A DNA stretch of 64,000 nucleotides. Origin: Volutella citrinella (Eukaryota > Ascomycota > Sordariomycetes > Hypocreales > Nectriaceae). Position 1 is the stretch's first letter. The number at the start of each line of letters is the position of its first letter. The stretch is from contig JAWZSP010000001.1 of assembly GCA_034401135.1 (NCBI GenBank), forward strand, positions 5,642,001-5,706,000. Reading direction: 5' to 3'. Both the position numbers and the translations under genes were made by a program. Of this stretch, positions 12,701 to 22,830 are shown one piece after another. Below the pieces are notes generated by a model. It was not told the origin of the DNA, did not search any database, and saw nothing but the letters and a program-made list of their open reading frames with translations.

Positions 12701-13493
12701 CGCGTATCTCAGCATCGTCGAATGTGTACGAAGGATGTGTCTGTGTGTTGGCCGAGGCACAGAGGAACCTGACACGCTGTTGCTGGGATGGCCATCGATG
12801 AATACTGAGGGATTCGCAGAAAATCGGGAATAGCAGTCGGTTGCTTGGCGGATGAGGGAGGATCTGGAGTCGTCTGATGATGGCGCCAGATGGCAACCGC
12901 CCGCACCAAGACCGCGTCGTCGTCTCGTTAGGGCGCGGGCGCTACCAAACTCTCCATCTCACGCCCGAGCTTATCACTGGGAGGCTTTAGGAGCTTTGGT
13001 CAATCCCATCGGTAGCGCATCATCTTGCGGCAAGCTAATTCGACAACCCACCATACCGCCTACGCTGCAGGGAATGCCACAAGCTGAAGTGCGTAATGGT
13101 GCGTGGCGCTGGCCAATGGCGAGCTTGCAGGGACGTCATCGGTTCCCGCGCCGCCCACGCTCAGCTTGGCTGGGGCAGCTCGACCTGCCTGAACCATGGA
13201 TTCCAGCATTCTAGACCACCGCCAACCTTGATTCATTCGCTTCTCCGCATCCAGCCACCGGGCCACTCGACGTCGGCTACCTCCATTTGACCTCTGTCTG
13301 CACTGGATCGTTGACCGTGTTTGCTCCCTCATCCTCCCCTCAGTCGCACTCGGGGCCGATTGTCCATCAACAGCCTTCACTCGACCCACGTTGGATTGAC
13401 CACAGAACGACGCACGGCTGCATATCCCCGACGGCTCCCCTCTCCAACTGTGTCTGCTAGCTCGACGCCCAACTAGGCGACCTCGCCGCCAAA
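9718..13493. other. Divergent intergenic block, 3.8 kb, no supported gene
   Basis: This separates two divergently transcribed genes, the AAA ATPase and the vacuolar channel, so both promoters lie here. A plus-strand frame of 383 codons at 10378-11529 is open, but it is Gly/Arg/Ser/His-rich, has no recognisable domain and no neighbouring exons, and is judged to be chance in GC-rich DNA. Nothing else in the stretch looks coding. Confidence 0.5.
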
Positions 13494-15851
13494 ATGGCCA
13501 GCAATTGGAAGCGATGGAAGGGCATGTTTGGGTTTAGTGACCACACCAATGGTCGCAGCAGCCGCTCATGGCTCGCTGAAGAAGAGCGCACTCGTACGTC
13601 TTTGCCGCCTCCCCATTGCCGTGTCGTGGGGATGCCTCTCAGAGGCTGAGGGGCACGACAGGCACCTCATCCAGCGCTGACAGCCGCCCGCAGTGCTACC
13701 CCATCATCTGAACCGCTCCGATATCGATCAAACCATCCCCCCGCGCGAGGTCACTAAAACCTGCCTTCGGCTCCGGCACCTCATCCGCGAGTGCATCCCC
13801 TGCGAGCTCGAGGAGGCCCAAATCACCCGCTCCCACAGCACCATTATCACCAACAAGGTCATCCAGGCCGCCAAGGAGGCCGGCGGACAGGATTATCGGG
13901 GCTGCGTGGTAGGTTGCCAATATCTCACCATCTGCTCATGATTTGATGCATCCGGACTGCCGCATCGCACAGCTCTCTGCGGCTATAGTTCACTGACACA
14001 CCCTTCTCTAGGTCTACGCTCTGCTTGTAAACCTGCATTGGTTCCGGCGCGAAGCCCAGATCGAACTCTGGGATGCCGACTTACACGAAGTGCGTGCTGT
14101 CGCATGCAGCGTCATCGCTAAGCAGATGCAAGTCTTAACTAGGAACGCCTCTTGCAGTTGCGTCTCTTGCTAACATTTGCCCTTGACAGCATCGAGGGCG
14201 AGGAGGATATGGAACACCTTTTGCACACCGTCCTGCTGCACCGATATTCCTTCCTCGTCGACAGCGAGCCTACTCCTCCGGTCAACGTCATTGAAAAGGC
14301 CGTCGATCTCCATGCCGTCCGGGTGATTGGCTCGTCCGGGTACCAGAAGTGCATCTCGTACCTGTGGCGGGGATGGCTTGTCCAGGACGAGGATGATCCG
14401 TCCAAGTTTATTGACTACAAGGACAAGGACAATCGCAGCTTCTACGCCCACATGGACCCCGATCGCATGCGAACCCCGCGCTACCAGAACGCCGCTCAGA
14501 TGCTCTTCTCCATTATCTATCTCGCTCTCTACACCATGGCCATCAACTCGGTGAACCCGACCGGAGAGCTCGACGGCGCTGAGGTCACCCTGTACATCTT
14601 CACCGTGGGGTACATCGCTGATGAGCTGGTCAAACTGTACAAGGCAGGCTACCACATCCTTGGTTTCTGGAACGCCTTCAACGCGTCTCTCTACGCCTTC
14701 CTCACGGCCTCCTTCGTCTTCCGCATCATCGGGCAAACGTACCGCTACCACAACCAGGACCTCTTCATTTACTACAACAAGCTGAGCTACAACACCCTGG
14801 CCTTTATTGCCCCCTGGTTCTGGGGCCGTCTGCTGCTCTACCTTGACAGCCTCAAGTTCTTTGGTGCGATGCTGGTGGTGCTCAAGGTCATGATGAAGGA
14901 ATCCGTCATTTTCTTTGCGCTGCTGGTCATCCTCATCATTGGCTTTCTGCAGGCCTTTATCGGCCTCGATCTGGCCGAGGATAATGTCGCTGGTGATGCT
15001 TGGTTCATCATCGAAGCGATGCTCAAGGCCATTATGCAGAGCCCCGAATTCGATGGCTTTGAGAACTTTGCTCACCCATGGGGTCTGATCCTCTACTACT
15101 GCTTTACTTTCATCGTCATGGTAAGCCCAGCGAACGGCCCTGGTTTCTGAACCCACACAAGCTGATGCGTGTGACATAGATCATCCTTCTCAACATTCTG
15201 ATTGCACTGTACAACTCATCATACGAAGACATCTACCAAAACGCCGATGACGAGTTCCTAGCCCTCTTTTCTCAAAAAACCATGCAGTTTGTGCGCGCGC
15301 CCGACGAGAACGTTTACATTGCGCCCCTGAACCTCATTGAGATTCTCATCTCGCTCCTATTTGAGTGGTGGATGCCCAAGAAGACATATGAGCTCATCAA
15401 CGACTATGTCATGGGCGTCATCTACTCGCCGTTGCTCTTTGTTGCGGCCATTCTCGAGACGCGCGCCGCGTATACCATCCGCCACAACCGAGCACGCGGC
15501 CAGGAAGACGACGACCAGGTCCACGAGTGGGAGGAGCAAGTGGGCTCGGTCGACTTTGAGGCCGAGGGCTGGACCAAGACGTGCGAGCTGGCCAAGCCCA
15601 ATGTCCAGGACGAGCCGGCCGTGGTGGAGGTGCGGAAACTGCGCGCGGAAGTGGACGAGCTCAAGAAGATGCTGGCCGACATCAGCCAGGCTGTGAGGGC
15701 CGGCAGCGAGGAGCCTGCTGCCGAGAAGAAGGGCGAGTCGTCAACGAAGCCAGCTGGGAAGAAGGGCAAGTCATCGACGAAGCCAGCCACCGAGAGCAAA
15801 GCTGGACCGCCCAAGAAGAGCGACGACGAGTCTGCTAAAAAAGATGACTGA
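13494..15851 (+). CDS. yvc1: Vacuolar TRP-type cation channel (Yvc1/TRPY1 homologue)
   Basis: Five exons, 13494-13593, 13694-13908, 14012-14089, 14158-15120 and 15180-15851, join in phase to 675 residues, the usual size for fungal Yvc1. The N-terminal 250 residues are cytosolic. Hydrophobic segments follow, including MLFSIIYLALYTMAI, VTLYIFTVGYIA, SLYAFLTASFVFRIIG, LAFIAPWFWGRLLLYL and VIFFALLVILIIGFLQAF. The pore helix region (EAMLKAIMQSPEF) precedes the last pore-lining helix, which spans the exon 4/5 junction (FTFIVM then IILLNILIALYN). The C-terminus carries an acidic patch (QEDDDQVHEWEE, about 558-569), a predicted coiled coil (VRKLRAEVDELKKML) and a Lys/Ser/Thr-rich tail. In yeast the family releases vacuolar Ca2+ on osmotic stretch, and acidic C-terminal residues sense cytosolic Ca2+. 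Vacuolar location here is by homology. Identity is confident; exon 1 is inferred from splice sites. Confidence 0.92.
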
Positions 15852-16321
15852 GGATTCGGGCTGGCTGATTTTGGGACTGCATTGCCATTGGATTTGTGGA
15901 AAGTGGGTCGAGTTTGGGTGGATGTGCGATCTCTAATGATTTTGGGTTGCGATGACAATGATAATAGTGCAACGGTGGCGTCTTGGTTGAGCTTCTTGAG
16001 TATCTGGATTATCGATTGCACTGGTATTTATGCTATCCCCCTGCGCCTCACATGAAAATATGACTGCACCGAGTTCGCCCTGGGACCTAAAACAAGACCT
16101 GCGAAAGCCAAAGCACCAATCTTCATTGAACTAGTGAGGGAGGCTGCATAGTCTTGGGTTGTTGTCAGAATGAAGTTACTTGCTAATTAGGATTGACCAC
16201 GTCTCTGAACCTGCAAACCCTGACTGGCTTATTCCGATTACCTTTAATCTTGATTGGCTGGAGGGAAGTATTTTCTGCATAGGGCGTCAGCTGGAGTCTA
16301 AGGAAGCATTGCGTGATCGCA
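15852..16321. other. Convergent intergenic spacer
   Basis: A 470-base spacer between the 3' ends of the channel gene (plus) and the macro-domain gene (minus). It is lower in GC than the flanking coding DNA and contains no frame worth reporting. It presumably holds both 3' untranslated regions and the opposed transcription ends. Confidence 0.5.
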
Positions 16322-16975
16322 TCACCAGGACAAAACACACGGTAGAGCGGAGTTGTAGGCGTCCACGTCCTTTTGCTCAAACGTGACAAAGACGACGCGG
16401 TCCACCTTTTCGCCGTCGGGACCGTCGAGAAACTGGCGTACCGTCTCACACGCGACGGTGGCGGCGTCGCCGCTCGGGTAGCCGTAGATGCCGGTGCTGA
16501 TGGCGCTAAAGGCAATGGAGCGGACCCCGTTCTGGACCGCGAGCTCGAGGCTCTTGCGGTAGCAGCTGCGCAGGACGGCGGGAGCGCCGCTGGGGTTCCC
16601 GACGTAGATGGGCCCGACGGTGTGGATGACGTGGGAGGCAGGCAGGAGGTGTCCAGCAGTGATGCGGGCGTCTCCGGCGTCGCAGCCGCCCAGGGTCTGA
16701 CACTCGGCGAGGAGGCCCGGGCCGGCGGCGCGGTGGATGGCGCCGTCAACGCCGCCGCCGCCGAGGAGGGACGAGTTCGCCGCGTTGACGATTGCGCCGA
16801 CGGAGAGGCGCGTGATGTCACCCCGGACGAGGCTGACCCGGGCGTTGGCGGCAGCGGACGCTGAGCACACAGGGCTGGCGGAGGGGCGGAGCTGGGACGT
16901 GGCGTACAGCCCGGTGAGCGTGGGCATCTGGGAGACGGACTTGATGGCCATTCTGGGCGGGGAGGGTGTGAACAT
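16322..16975 (-). CDS. Macro-domain protein, MacroD-like ADP-ribose binder or hydrolase
   Basis: Single exon, 218 residues from the ATG at 16975; a second in-frame ATG at 16951 would remove eight residues. A macro domain fills residues about 46-210: the VRGDIT segment, [18 protein letters not shown] (about 64-81) with the Asn and glycine-rich loop that contact ADP-ribose, and the second phosphate-binding loop [11 protein letters not shown] (157-167). This pattern is the MacroD/YmdB-type associated with hydrolysis of O-acetyl-ADP-ribose and mono-ADP-ribosylated proteins. The first 45 residues are Ser/Pro/Ala/Arg-rich with no acidic residues, compatible with a mitochondrial presequence, though this is only compositional. 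The domain and fold are secure; catalytic activity and location are inferred. Confidence 0.9.
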   Translation of the reverse strand: MFTPSPPRMAIKSVSQMPTLTGLYATSQLRPSASPVCSASAAANARVSLVRGDITRLSVGAIVNAANSSLLGGGGVDGAIHRAAGPGLLAECQTLGGCDAGDARITAGHLLPASHVIHTVGPIYVGNPSGAPAVLRSCYRKSLELAVQNGVRSIAFSAISTGIYGYPSGDAATVACETVRQFLDGPDGEKVDRVVFVTFEQKDVDAYNSALPCVLSW

Positions 16976-18006
16976 GGCGGACTTGTGCGGGTTGATGGAA
17001 GTGGGAAGAGGATGGGTAGTGGCGAGAAGGCGGTATACTCGATGCAATCAGGGCGCGGTGATGCTGTGTGGGTAGTTGGCCTCTCTTTATTAGTGTGCGT
17101 TGTCGCGGCCTTGAAAGTATGAATCTGTCAGGTGCGCAGAAAAGGTTTGTATGCGGCTTAAATTATGATGAAGAGACACTGAGTTTGTTGTTTTGGTGAC
17201 GCGAGGCGAACTTCCGTTGAGGTTGTCATACTGAGGAAAGAGCTCGGCTCACAGTGCTTCTTGGCATTTGGATAACATTTGCTCTTGGCAGGGCGAGTTT
17301 GGGGCATTGTGGTGGTGCCCCGCGTTTTTAGGTGTGGCGGGGTGTCCATGTCTTATCTTATCAGAGGGGGGCTCGTGCCGTGCGCCACACTACAAACCTC
17401 TATGCCTTGAGTCCCTTCATTGTTGACACTCACCTCGCCTTTGCAGCTACTGTGGTCATCACAGTCATCATGACCATGCTCATTTCCACCCTCAAACCTA
17501 CCAGGAAGCAGGTCGATCGAGCTAGACCTAGTGGATCCTTGCGATGTCACCACTGAAACCAGCCACCAGGTCCTCAACCCTCGCTCACTAGTCACGAATG
17601 GCCAAACGTGGCTTCCACGGGGACCGAGCCGGTTGGGTGCCATCTCTTCTCTGATTTGTATCTATCTAGGCCGGAAACCGGCAAGTAAAGCCGCCTAACA
17701 AGGACGCCGGAAACAAAGAATGGGGTATCTCGCACTTGTCACATCGCCGCCGGAGCAAACACTAGTTTCCACCTCCGCCCCATTTTTAACCCCCCCTTTC
17801 CCCCAAGCGACATGCCATTCAAAGGTACTTCCTCCAAAAACAAAACGAAAAAAAAAAAGACAAAAATCATATGCGAGTCATGAACTGGATGCGAGCAGCA
17901 GAGCAGAAGACGGTGTTGGAAAAGGAGTGTGATGTCGGCTAGGGAAGAAACAAAACATCATGCGGACCATAGCGTTTTCGGTTTGGTTTTTGGGTTTTGA
18001 CACCAG
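16976..18006. other. Intergenic spacer between macro-domain and HET genes
   Basis: About 1 kb containing the promoter of the macro-domain gene and the 3' region of the HET gene. A run of A residues near 17848-17860 is the only simple repeat of note. No coding frame is supported. Confidence 0.5.
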
Positions 18007-19170
18007 CTACTTGCTGGTGTGCGAAATTGAGCGCGACATGGAGCGCGTCGAAGAGGTGGCCCTGCTGCTTGTGGCCTCGAGCAAGATCTTGGGCTGCTCT
18101 AGCGCCTCCCTCTTGGCAAACTCGTCGAGCAACTTGTGGGCCGTCTCCAGGGGCAGCTCTGCAACCATGGCGCTAAGGTGCTGCGGGGAACGTTAGAGTC
18201 AGCAAGAGGGGTGATGACAAAGGTTGGGACCTGAGACTTGAGATTCGAGAGTGAGACTTACGGCAGGGAAAATGTCAGACTTCTGGGTCTTGAACTCCTC
18301 CATGAAGCGGTTCAGGCGAAGGACCTGCTTCCAGGGCACAATGGTCTCGCCGATGAGGAAGCAGGGGAAGCGCGACATGGCAATCTCCTCGAGGATCCAG
18401 CGGCGCTGGAAGTAGGGGCGGGTCATGAACTCATTGGCGCCAGCCCAGTGCGGCATCATGAAGGGGATTTCGCCATCAGGGCCTTCGGCCCACATGCGGG
18501 AGATCTTGACGGCCCAGCGGTGTGTAGGCGAGTAGTCTTCGGGGTGCTTCTCGCGGTCTCCAGGGTCGCCCCAGTGCACCGGGATGGCATCCTCAATCTC
18601 GGCCAGCGCAATCATGGCGGCTTCAGTGTGCTCGGCCTTGGGGCCCAGCCAGCCCACGACGAGCTCGGCGGCCTGGTAGACCTCGCGCATGTTGGTCAGC
18701 TGGCGGGCCTTTTCCGTCTCATCGCGGTGGTTGACGCAGAGCAGGTCGAGCCAGATGTGCAGGACCTGGATGCGCTGCGGCTCACCGTTGCCTTTGGAGG
18801 AGGAGGAGCTGCTGCTGCTGCTGATGCCAAAGAGCTGGCGCAGCCATTTCGGCGCTCGGTGAGGGCGCCGGGCGGGGGTTCGCTGGAAGCGCTGGGAGAC
18901 GGTCGGGTAGAAGACGGCGCGGACGTGCTGGAGCGCCGAAGCGAGGTGCGAGGTGACGGTGACGTTGCGGCCGTTGACGAGGATGCTCTCGGTGACGTTG
19001 GGGTCGCCGTAGAGCGACGAGAGGGCGATGAAGTCGGGCGGGCTGCCGGCGAGCGAGACGGTGACGAGGCGGCACTCGACGGGGTCCTGGATGTTCCGCG
19101 CCGGCTGGACCTCGAGCAGGCGGATCTCGCGCTTGACGGGGTCAAGACGTCGAAAGTTGTTGCTGCTCAT
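18007..19170 (-). CDS. Short HET (heterokaryon incompatibility) domain protein
   Basis: Two exons, complement of 18262-19170 and 18007-18180, with an 81-base intron (donor GTAAGT, acceptor CCGCAG), give 360 residues. Blocks of the HET domain are visible: FIALSSLYGDP (about 47-57, the usual ALSYxWGdp position), the histidine/Leu-rich block near 75-85, and IWLDLLCVNHRDETEKARQL (139-158) followed by VYQAAELVVGWLG (164-176), where family members have lWiDalCInQ and V.vWLG. A nine-serine tract (117-125) interrupts the domain between the first and third blocks. HET proteins trigger regulated cell death after non-self recognition. At 360 residues it has the HET domain and little else, with no repeat or NACHT module. 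The C-terminal exon is Ser/Arg-rich. Whether it functions in incompatibility is unknown. Confidence 0.85.
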
Positions 19171-19673
19171 GGCAGTTCAGGCGGCTGGGCGAGATGCGGC
19201 GTCGTGCGGTATAAGACACAATGGGCGGGTGCCTCGTGCGTTTGTGTGGCACGGAGCAGCAAGCAGTTGCTAAGAATGGCAACCAACAGCCTGGGGGAGA
19301 CGCAGCCACAGATGCCCAAACGAGCAGTATTGGCAGCAGCAGCGACGACTCTGACCCAACACAGCCGAGGAGCAGGGGTTTCTATTCGCGGGCCTTGCTT
19401 GGCCTGAACTGTCACTGCTGCGTGCTGCGCGCGGTTGTGCGACCTTTGGGGTGGCGGGACAAGTGATAGGCGAGGTGATGGAACCAACACGACGGCGCAG
19501 CGGGTGCGGGAGGAGGTTGTATCGAGCAGGCGGCGGGATGGGTATGTATGCACGGAGACGGAAACAAAAAGAGAAGGAAACCCGGGGGGAGGGGTGGTCC
19601 AGCACGCACACACAACCTCAGCAGCAGAGGAGGGAAAAGAAAAGAAAAAAAGGGAGACAACCACTCAGTCGGG

Positions 19674-19710
19674 CACACACACACACACGCATACACACAC
19701 CACAGACACA
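19674..19710. repeat. CA dinucleotide microsatellite
   Basis: Near-continuous CA/AC units with two interruptions (CGCAT and CAG) between 19674 and 19710, preceded by a purine-rich stretch. Confidence 0.85.
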
Positions 19711-20124
19711 CCACATACCAGACCACGGTGCTAGCCAGGCTGCCGGGCCCAGCCATCCAGCCCAGCCAGGACCAAGGAAGACGAGAAAAGGCCAACCACG
19801 ACGCTCGAGGAGGAGCCACCGGCAGGGTAGCCCAGCAGCAAGCAGTGAGTCGCAGCCATGCTGGGGAATGGGATGGGGGGGGGAGATGGAGACTTGGGTG
19901 CCGCCTCTGGAACCATGGGAGCGAAATCCAAACCTTCGCAGACGACACAGAGCACGATGTATGGCTCAGTCTGCAGCCATGCATGGCCACTGGGCGGGTG
20001 GCGTGGTTGACCCTGGACGGAAGGGGATCCATCCTGCAAACAGGGGCGAGGCGAGACTGGCCCGCGGGCCCGCTGCTGTGATGCATCACGTTCCTGCTGG
20101 CCGCCGGGCTGATGCCCTAGGCTT

Positions 20125-20151
20125 TTGGGCTTGGGCTTGGGCTTGGGCTTG
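20125..20151 (+). repeat. TTGGGC hexamer repeat, about 4.5 copies
   Basis: Four perfect tandem copies of TTGGGC followed by a partial copy. It differs from the telomeric hexamer and lies inside ordinary intergenic DNA. Confidence 0.85.
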
Positions 20152-20550
20152 CTCTAAGCTCTCTCTCCTCTGGCTCTGGCTGGGCCCCAAAGGGGGCTCC
20201 CCCGCTTGACCGCCATGAAACATGAAATTAATATACCATGTGGACTGCGGACCGACAGACAGGTCTCAATCCAGTCCTGCTTGCGGACTATGCTACCCTA
20301 CCCCACTAAACCCTTCCGACCCTGTCCTGGCCTGGGTTCGGCGTTCGCAAACGCTACGGTACGGCGGCGCCAACCTATGTACGTACTTCCGCAGTACGCG
20401 CTGTCCACTCACTCACATGGACGGCATGCCCAGCTCTGGGCAGAATGCCGTGCCATGCTATGGGCTAAGGCCTAATAATGCGCCCGTTGCCTCGGGTTTC
20501 TCTGTCGTGCCGTCTGTCGTCGCTGCTCTCTCCCCGTCTCTCTCATTCTG

Positions 20551-20570
20551 CCCTGCCCTGCCCTGCCCTG
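20551..20570 (+). repeat. CCCTG pentamer repeat, 4 copies
   Basis: Four perfect tandem CCCTG units, followed by CCCGG variants. The same pentamer recurs as single or double copies elsewhere in the window, for example near 23407 and 27188. Confidence 0.8.
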
Positions 20571-20827
20571 CCCGGCCCGGCGTTGCGTTGCGCTTGATCG
20601 GCTCCCCTACCCCCTTCTCTGGTTCGTTCGTCCGGTCGTCTGCCCACCCCGGCCCAGCTTCCTCCCCACTTCTAGGCCCCTCTAGGTCCGTCCTCCCTTG
20701 CCTGCCTTCCCTGAGGAGAGGGGGGGCACGCGGCCGGCCAAGTTTCTGACTCGCCTGGGGGCCTGTTGATGGTGGTGCTGTCGCTGTCGCTTGTGCTTGT
20801 GATTTGTGCTGGTGCTTGTGCTTTGTG

Positions 20828-20893
20828 CTGATGCCGGTGCTGATGCGGATGCTGATGCGGATGCTGATGCTGATGCTGAGATGATGATGCTGA
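20828..20893 (+). repeat. GATGCN / TGATGC imperfect array
   Basis: About eleven imperfect units of the type GATGCT, GATGCG or GATGCC in tandem, about 75 bases beyond the 3' end of the terpene synthase coding region. Confidence 0.8.
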
Positions 20894-20969
20894 AATCTGG
20901 CTTGGTCGTCGAGGCCGTCCCATCAATGTCACTTGGACCGTTATTCCCTCCACGCGCGCGTTCGTCAAC

Positions 20970-22703
20970 CTAAGCCTCAGCCTTTCCCTCGGCGGGTATT
21001 TGCTGGCGGGCGAACAGCTCCTTGAACTTGTCGCTGTACCCCGCCAGAGGGTGTGACTCGCCCAAGTCGAGCTCCCCCATCTTGTATCGCGGGTTCGTCG
21101 TGTGCATGGAGAAGTAGCCTCGCAGGCATTCGCGCCAGGCTTGCTCGTAGATGCCCTGGCCCTTGAGGATACTGTTGATACGACGCACGCATTCCATTGT
21201 GTCGCGGTTGGTCTCGTCTAGCACCGTGAGGATCGTCTTCCCAGTCACGTTGGCGGCGTTGTGGATGTAATTCCTCTTCTCCCCACTAAGCTCCTCCTTG
21301 TAAAAGCTGCCCCGACAACCACCTGTTAGTCATGTCCCCAACGAACGACGACCGGTAATGCTGGGCTTGCTGAGACCCTGATGGGACGGCTGCGGACAAG
21401 GGCATAACAGGGAAATACGACGGCCGTATCACTCCCCGGTAGTTGTGGTACGTATATGACGGGGAAGAAGGAAATTTGGCTTGGGGGGTGGGGGTTCGTT
21501 TCTGGGGAGGGAGGGCTTGACTTACGAAATCACATCGTTTGCGATGTCGATAAACCGGGCCATGTCCGGGATGGCCTCCATGAACTTGCCGGCGTCGGGA
21601 TACAACGCCTTGGGGTAGGCGAAGATGGCATATCCCCAGCCGATGCCTGACATCTCCCTGAGGAAGCCGGGGAACCTCTCGCCGTCGCCGCGATGCACCT
21701 GCATACCGACGAAACCTTTGTGCTGCTCGAGCGTGTTGCTGACGAGGAATTTGAGGGCCGAGACCTGTATCAAGTTGGCCAGGACCGGGTCCCAGTGCTC
21801 CGTCGCCTCGCGGATGACGTCGGCGATGCCCTCGAGAAGGTTGTTGCCCTGGCGCTCGCCTCGGAAGAAGCGGTCGTTGAAGAGCAGCGCATCGTCCATC
21901 ATCTGGGCGTCCTGGCCGACAATGTCGTCGTACTGGACGACGAGCCAGGTGAAAATGCCGATGAATCCCTTGACGCGGAGGGGGTGCTTGGGATAAGCTT
22001 GCTATCCGGGTGCGGTTGGTCAGCCATCCTGGGGTGGACGTGGGGGGGAAACCAAAAAATAAAAATAAAAAGAAATACAGCTAGATCTTCTGAATAGGAA
22101 CGGAAGTTCCATCGGGGCTGTCATGATGTTCTTTCGCTAACCCGCGTTTTCTTTTTTCTTTTTTGGCTCTTTTTTTTTTCCTTCTTCCTGTTTCTTCTCT
22201 TGTTCTGCTTTCGCTCCCTTCTTCTTCGCTTCCCCAGTCCCCTTGACTTTCCGCCTTCCCCGACCGTCATTTTCAACAATCCCCCGGTATATCAAAAGTG
22301 GAAAAGGTATTGAAAATGGAATAAATGATCGGCAGCAACTTACAATGGCCATGGCGAATCCTAGCTTGAAACCCTTATTGGAGATATTCGAGGTGAGCGG
22401 GAGGCCAATCTCAACCGCTCGCTGGTACATAAACTCGAGGAGCTCCTCGGCGTCCTTGGGATCGGGTTGCGGGGCCCCGGGGTATTCGCAGACCTTGAGC
22501 ATCTCATCGCACAGCTCTTTGCAGATCTCGGCGAGAAGTTTGGGGTCTTTGCCAAAATTGTTCTCGTCAATACGTCTGGTCTTGAGGCTGGCCTTCTCAC
22601 CGGCCTCAATGCCCTGCCACGACACAAACTTCCATAGCGCCCCCAAGATCTCGGACCAAGAGGTCGAGGAGGGAGATGTGGAGTAGAGGGACGCGCCAAA
22701 CAT
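20970..22703 (-). CDS. TRI5-family (trichodiene synthase-like) sesquiterpene synthase
   Basis: Three exons, complement of 22344-22703, 21526-22001 and 20970-21306, join in phase to 390 residues, close to the family's 375-390. The acidic metal-binding segment is QYDDIVGQD (D145, D146, D151), not the DDSKDD-type motif of true trichodiene synthase. The second metal motif NDVISFYKE (275-283) is intact and spans the exon 2/3 junction. An Arg-Tyr pair (352-353) sits at the conserved C-terminal position, and AYPKHP precedes the acidic segment as in relatives. The enzyme should cyclise farnesyl diphosphate in the cytosol; the product cannot be read from sequence. The introns, 342 and 219 bases, are long for this window. 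The nearest supported neighbours are a HET gene and a small secreted protein, so it appears to be an orphan. A TATA element lies about 120 bases upstream. The family call is firm; trichothecene production is not supported. Confidence 0.87.
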
Positions 22704-22820
22704 GGTGAGAGAGCAAGACAAGGGAATGAAGGGATTGGTATAGGAGGAGGGGGGGCGGAGAGGGAGAGCCCTTTGGTCGTCAGCTAGACGTGGGAACAGA
22801 TTCAAGGGGGTATGATGTGA

Positions 22821-22830
22821 TTATATATAA
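22821..22830 (-). promoter_or_regulatory. TATA-box candidate of the terpene synthase gene
   Basis: TTATATATAA, 118-127 bases before the proposed start codon, in otherwise GC-rich DNA. Position and sequence suit a core promoter; transcription start has not been seen. Confidence 0.4.

Larger units (their letters stand above)
19171..20969. other. Microsatellite-rich intergenic region
   Basis: A 1.8 kb spacer between the 5' end of the HET gene and the 3' end of the terpene synthase gene. It is dense in simple repeats: a CA-type tract, a TTGGGC hexamer array, CCCTG pentamers and a GATGCN-type array. Long frames here encode His/Thr or Arg-rich low-complexity sequence and are not regarded as genes. 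Confidence 0.6.

Noticed and set aside
14170..15177. 335-codon minus-strand frame over the channel gene
   Set aside because: Exact antisense of the transmembrane exon; composition (Val/Glu/Asp/His) is that of a complement frame.
19451..20209. 252-codon frame with His/Thr repeats
   Set aside because: Translation of the CA microsatellite and flanking DNA, not a protein gene.
20970..22703. Calling the gene trichodiene synthase and the region a trichothecene cluster
   Set aside because: The first acidic motif differs from trichodiene synthase and no other pathway genes are present.
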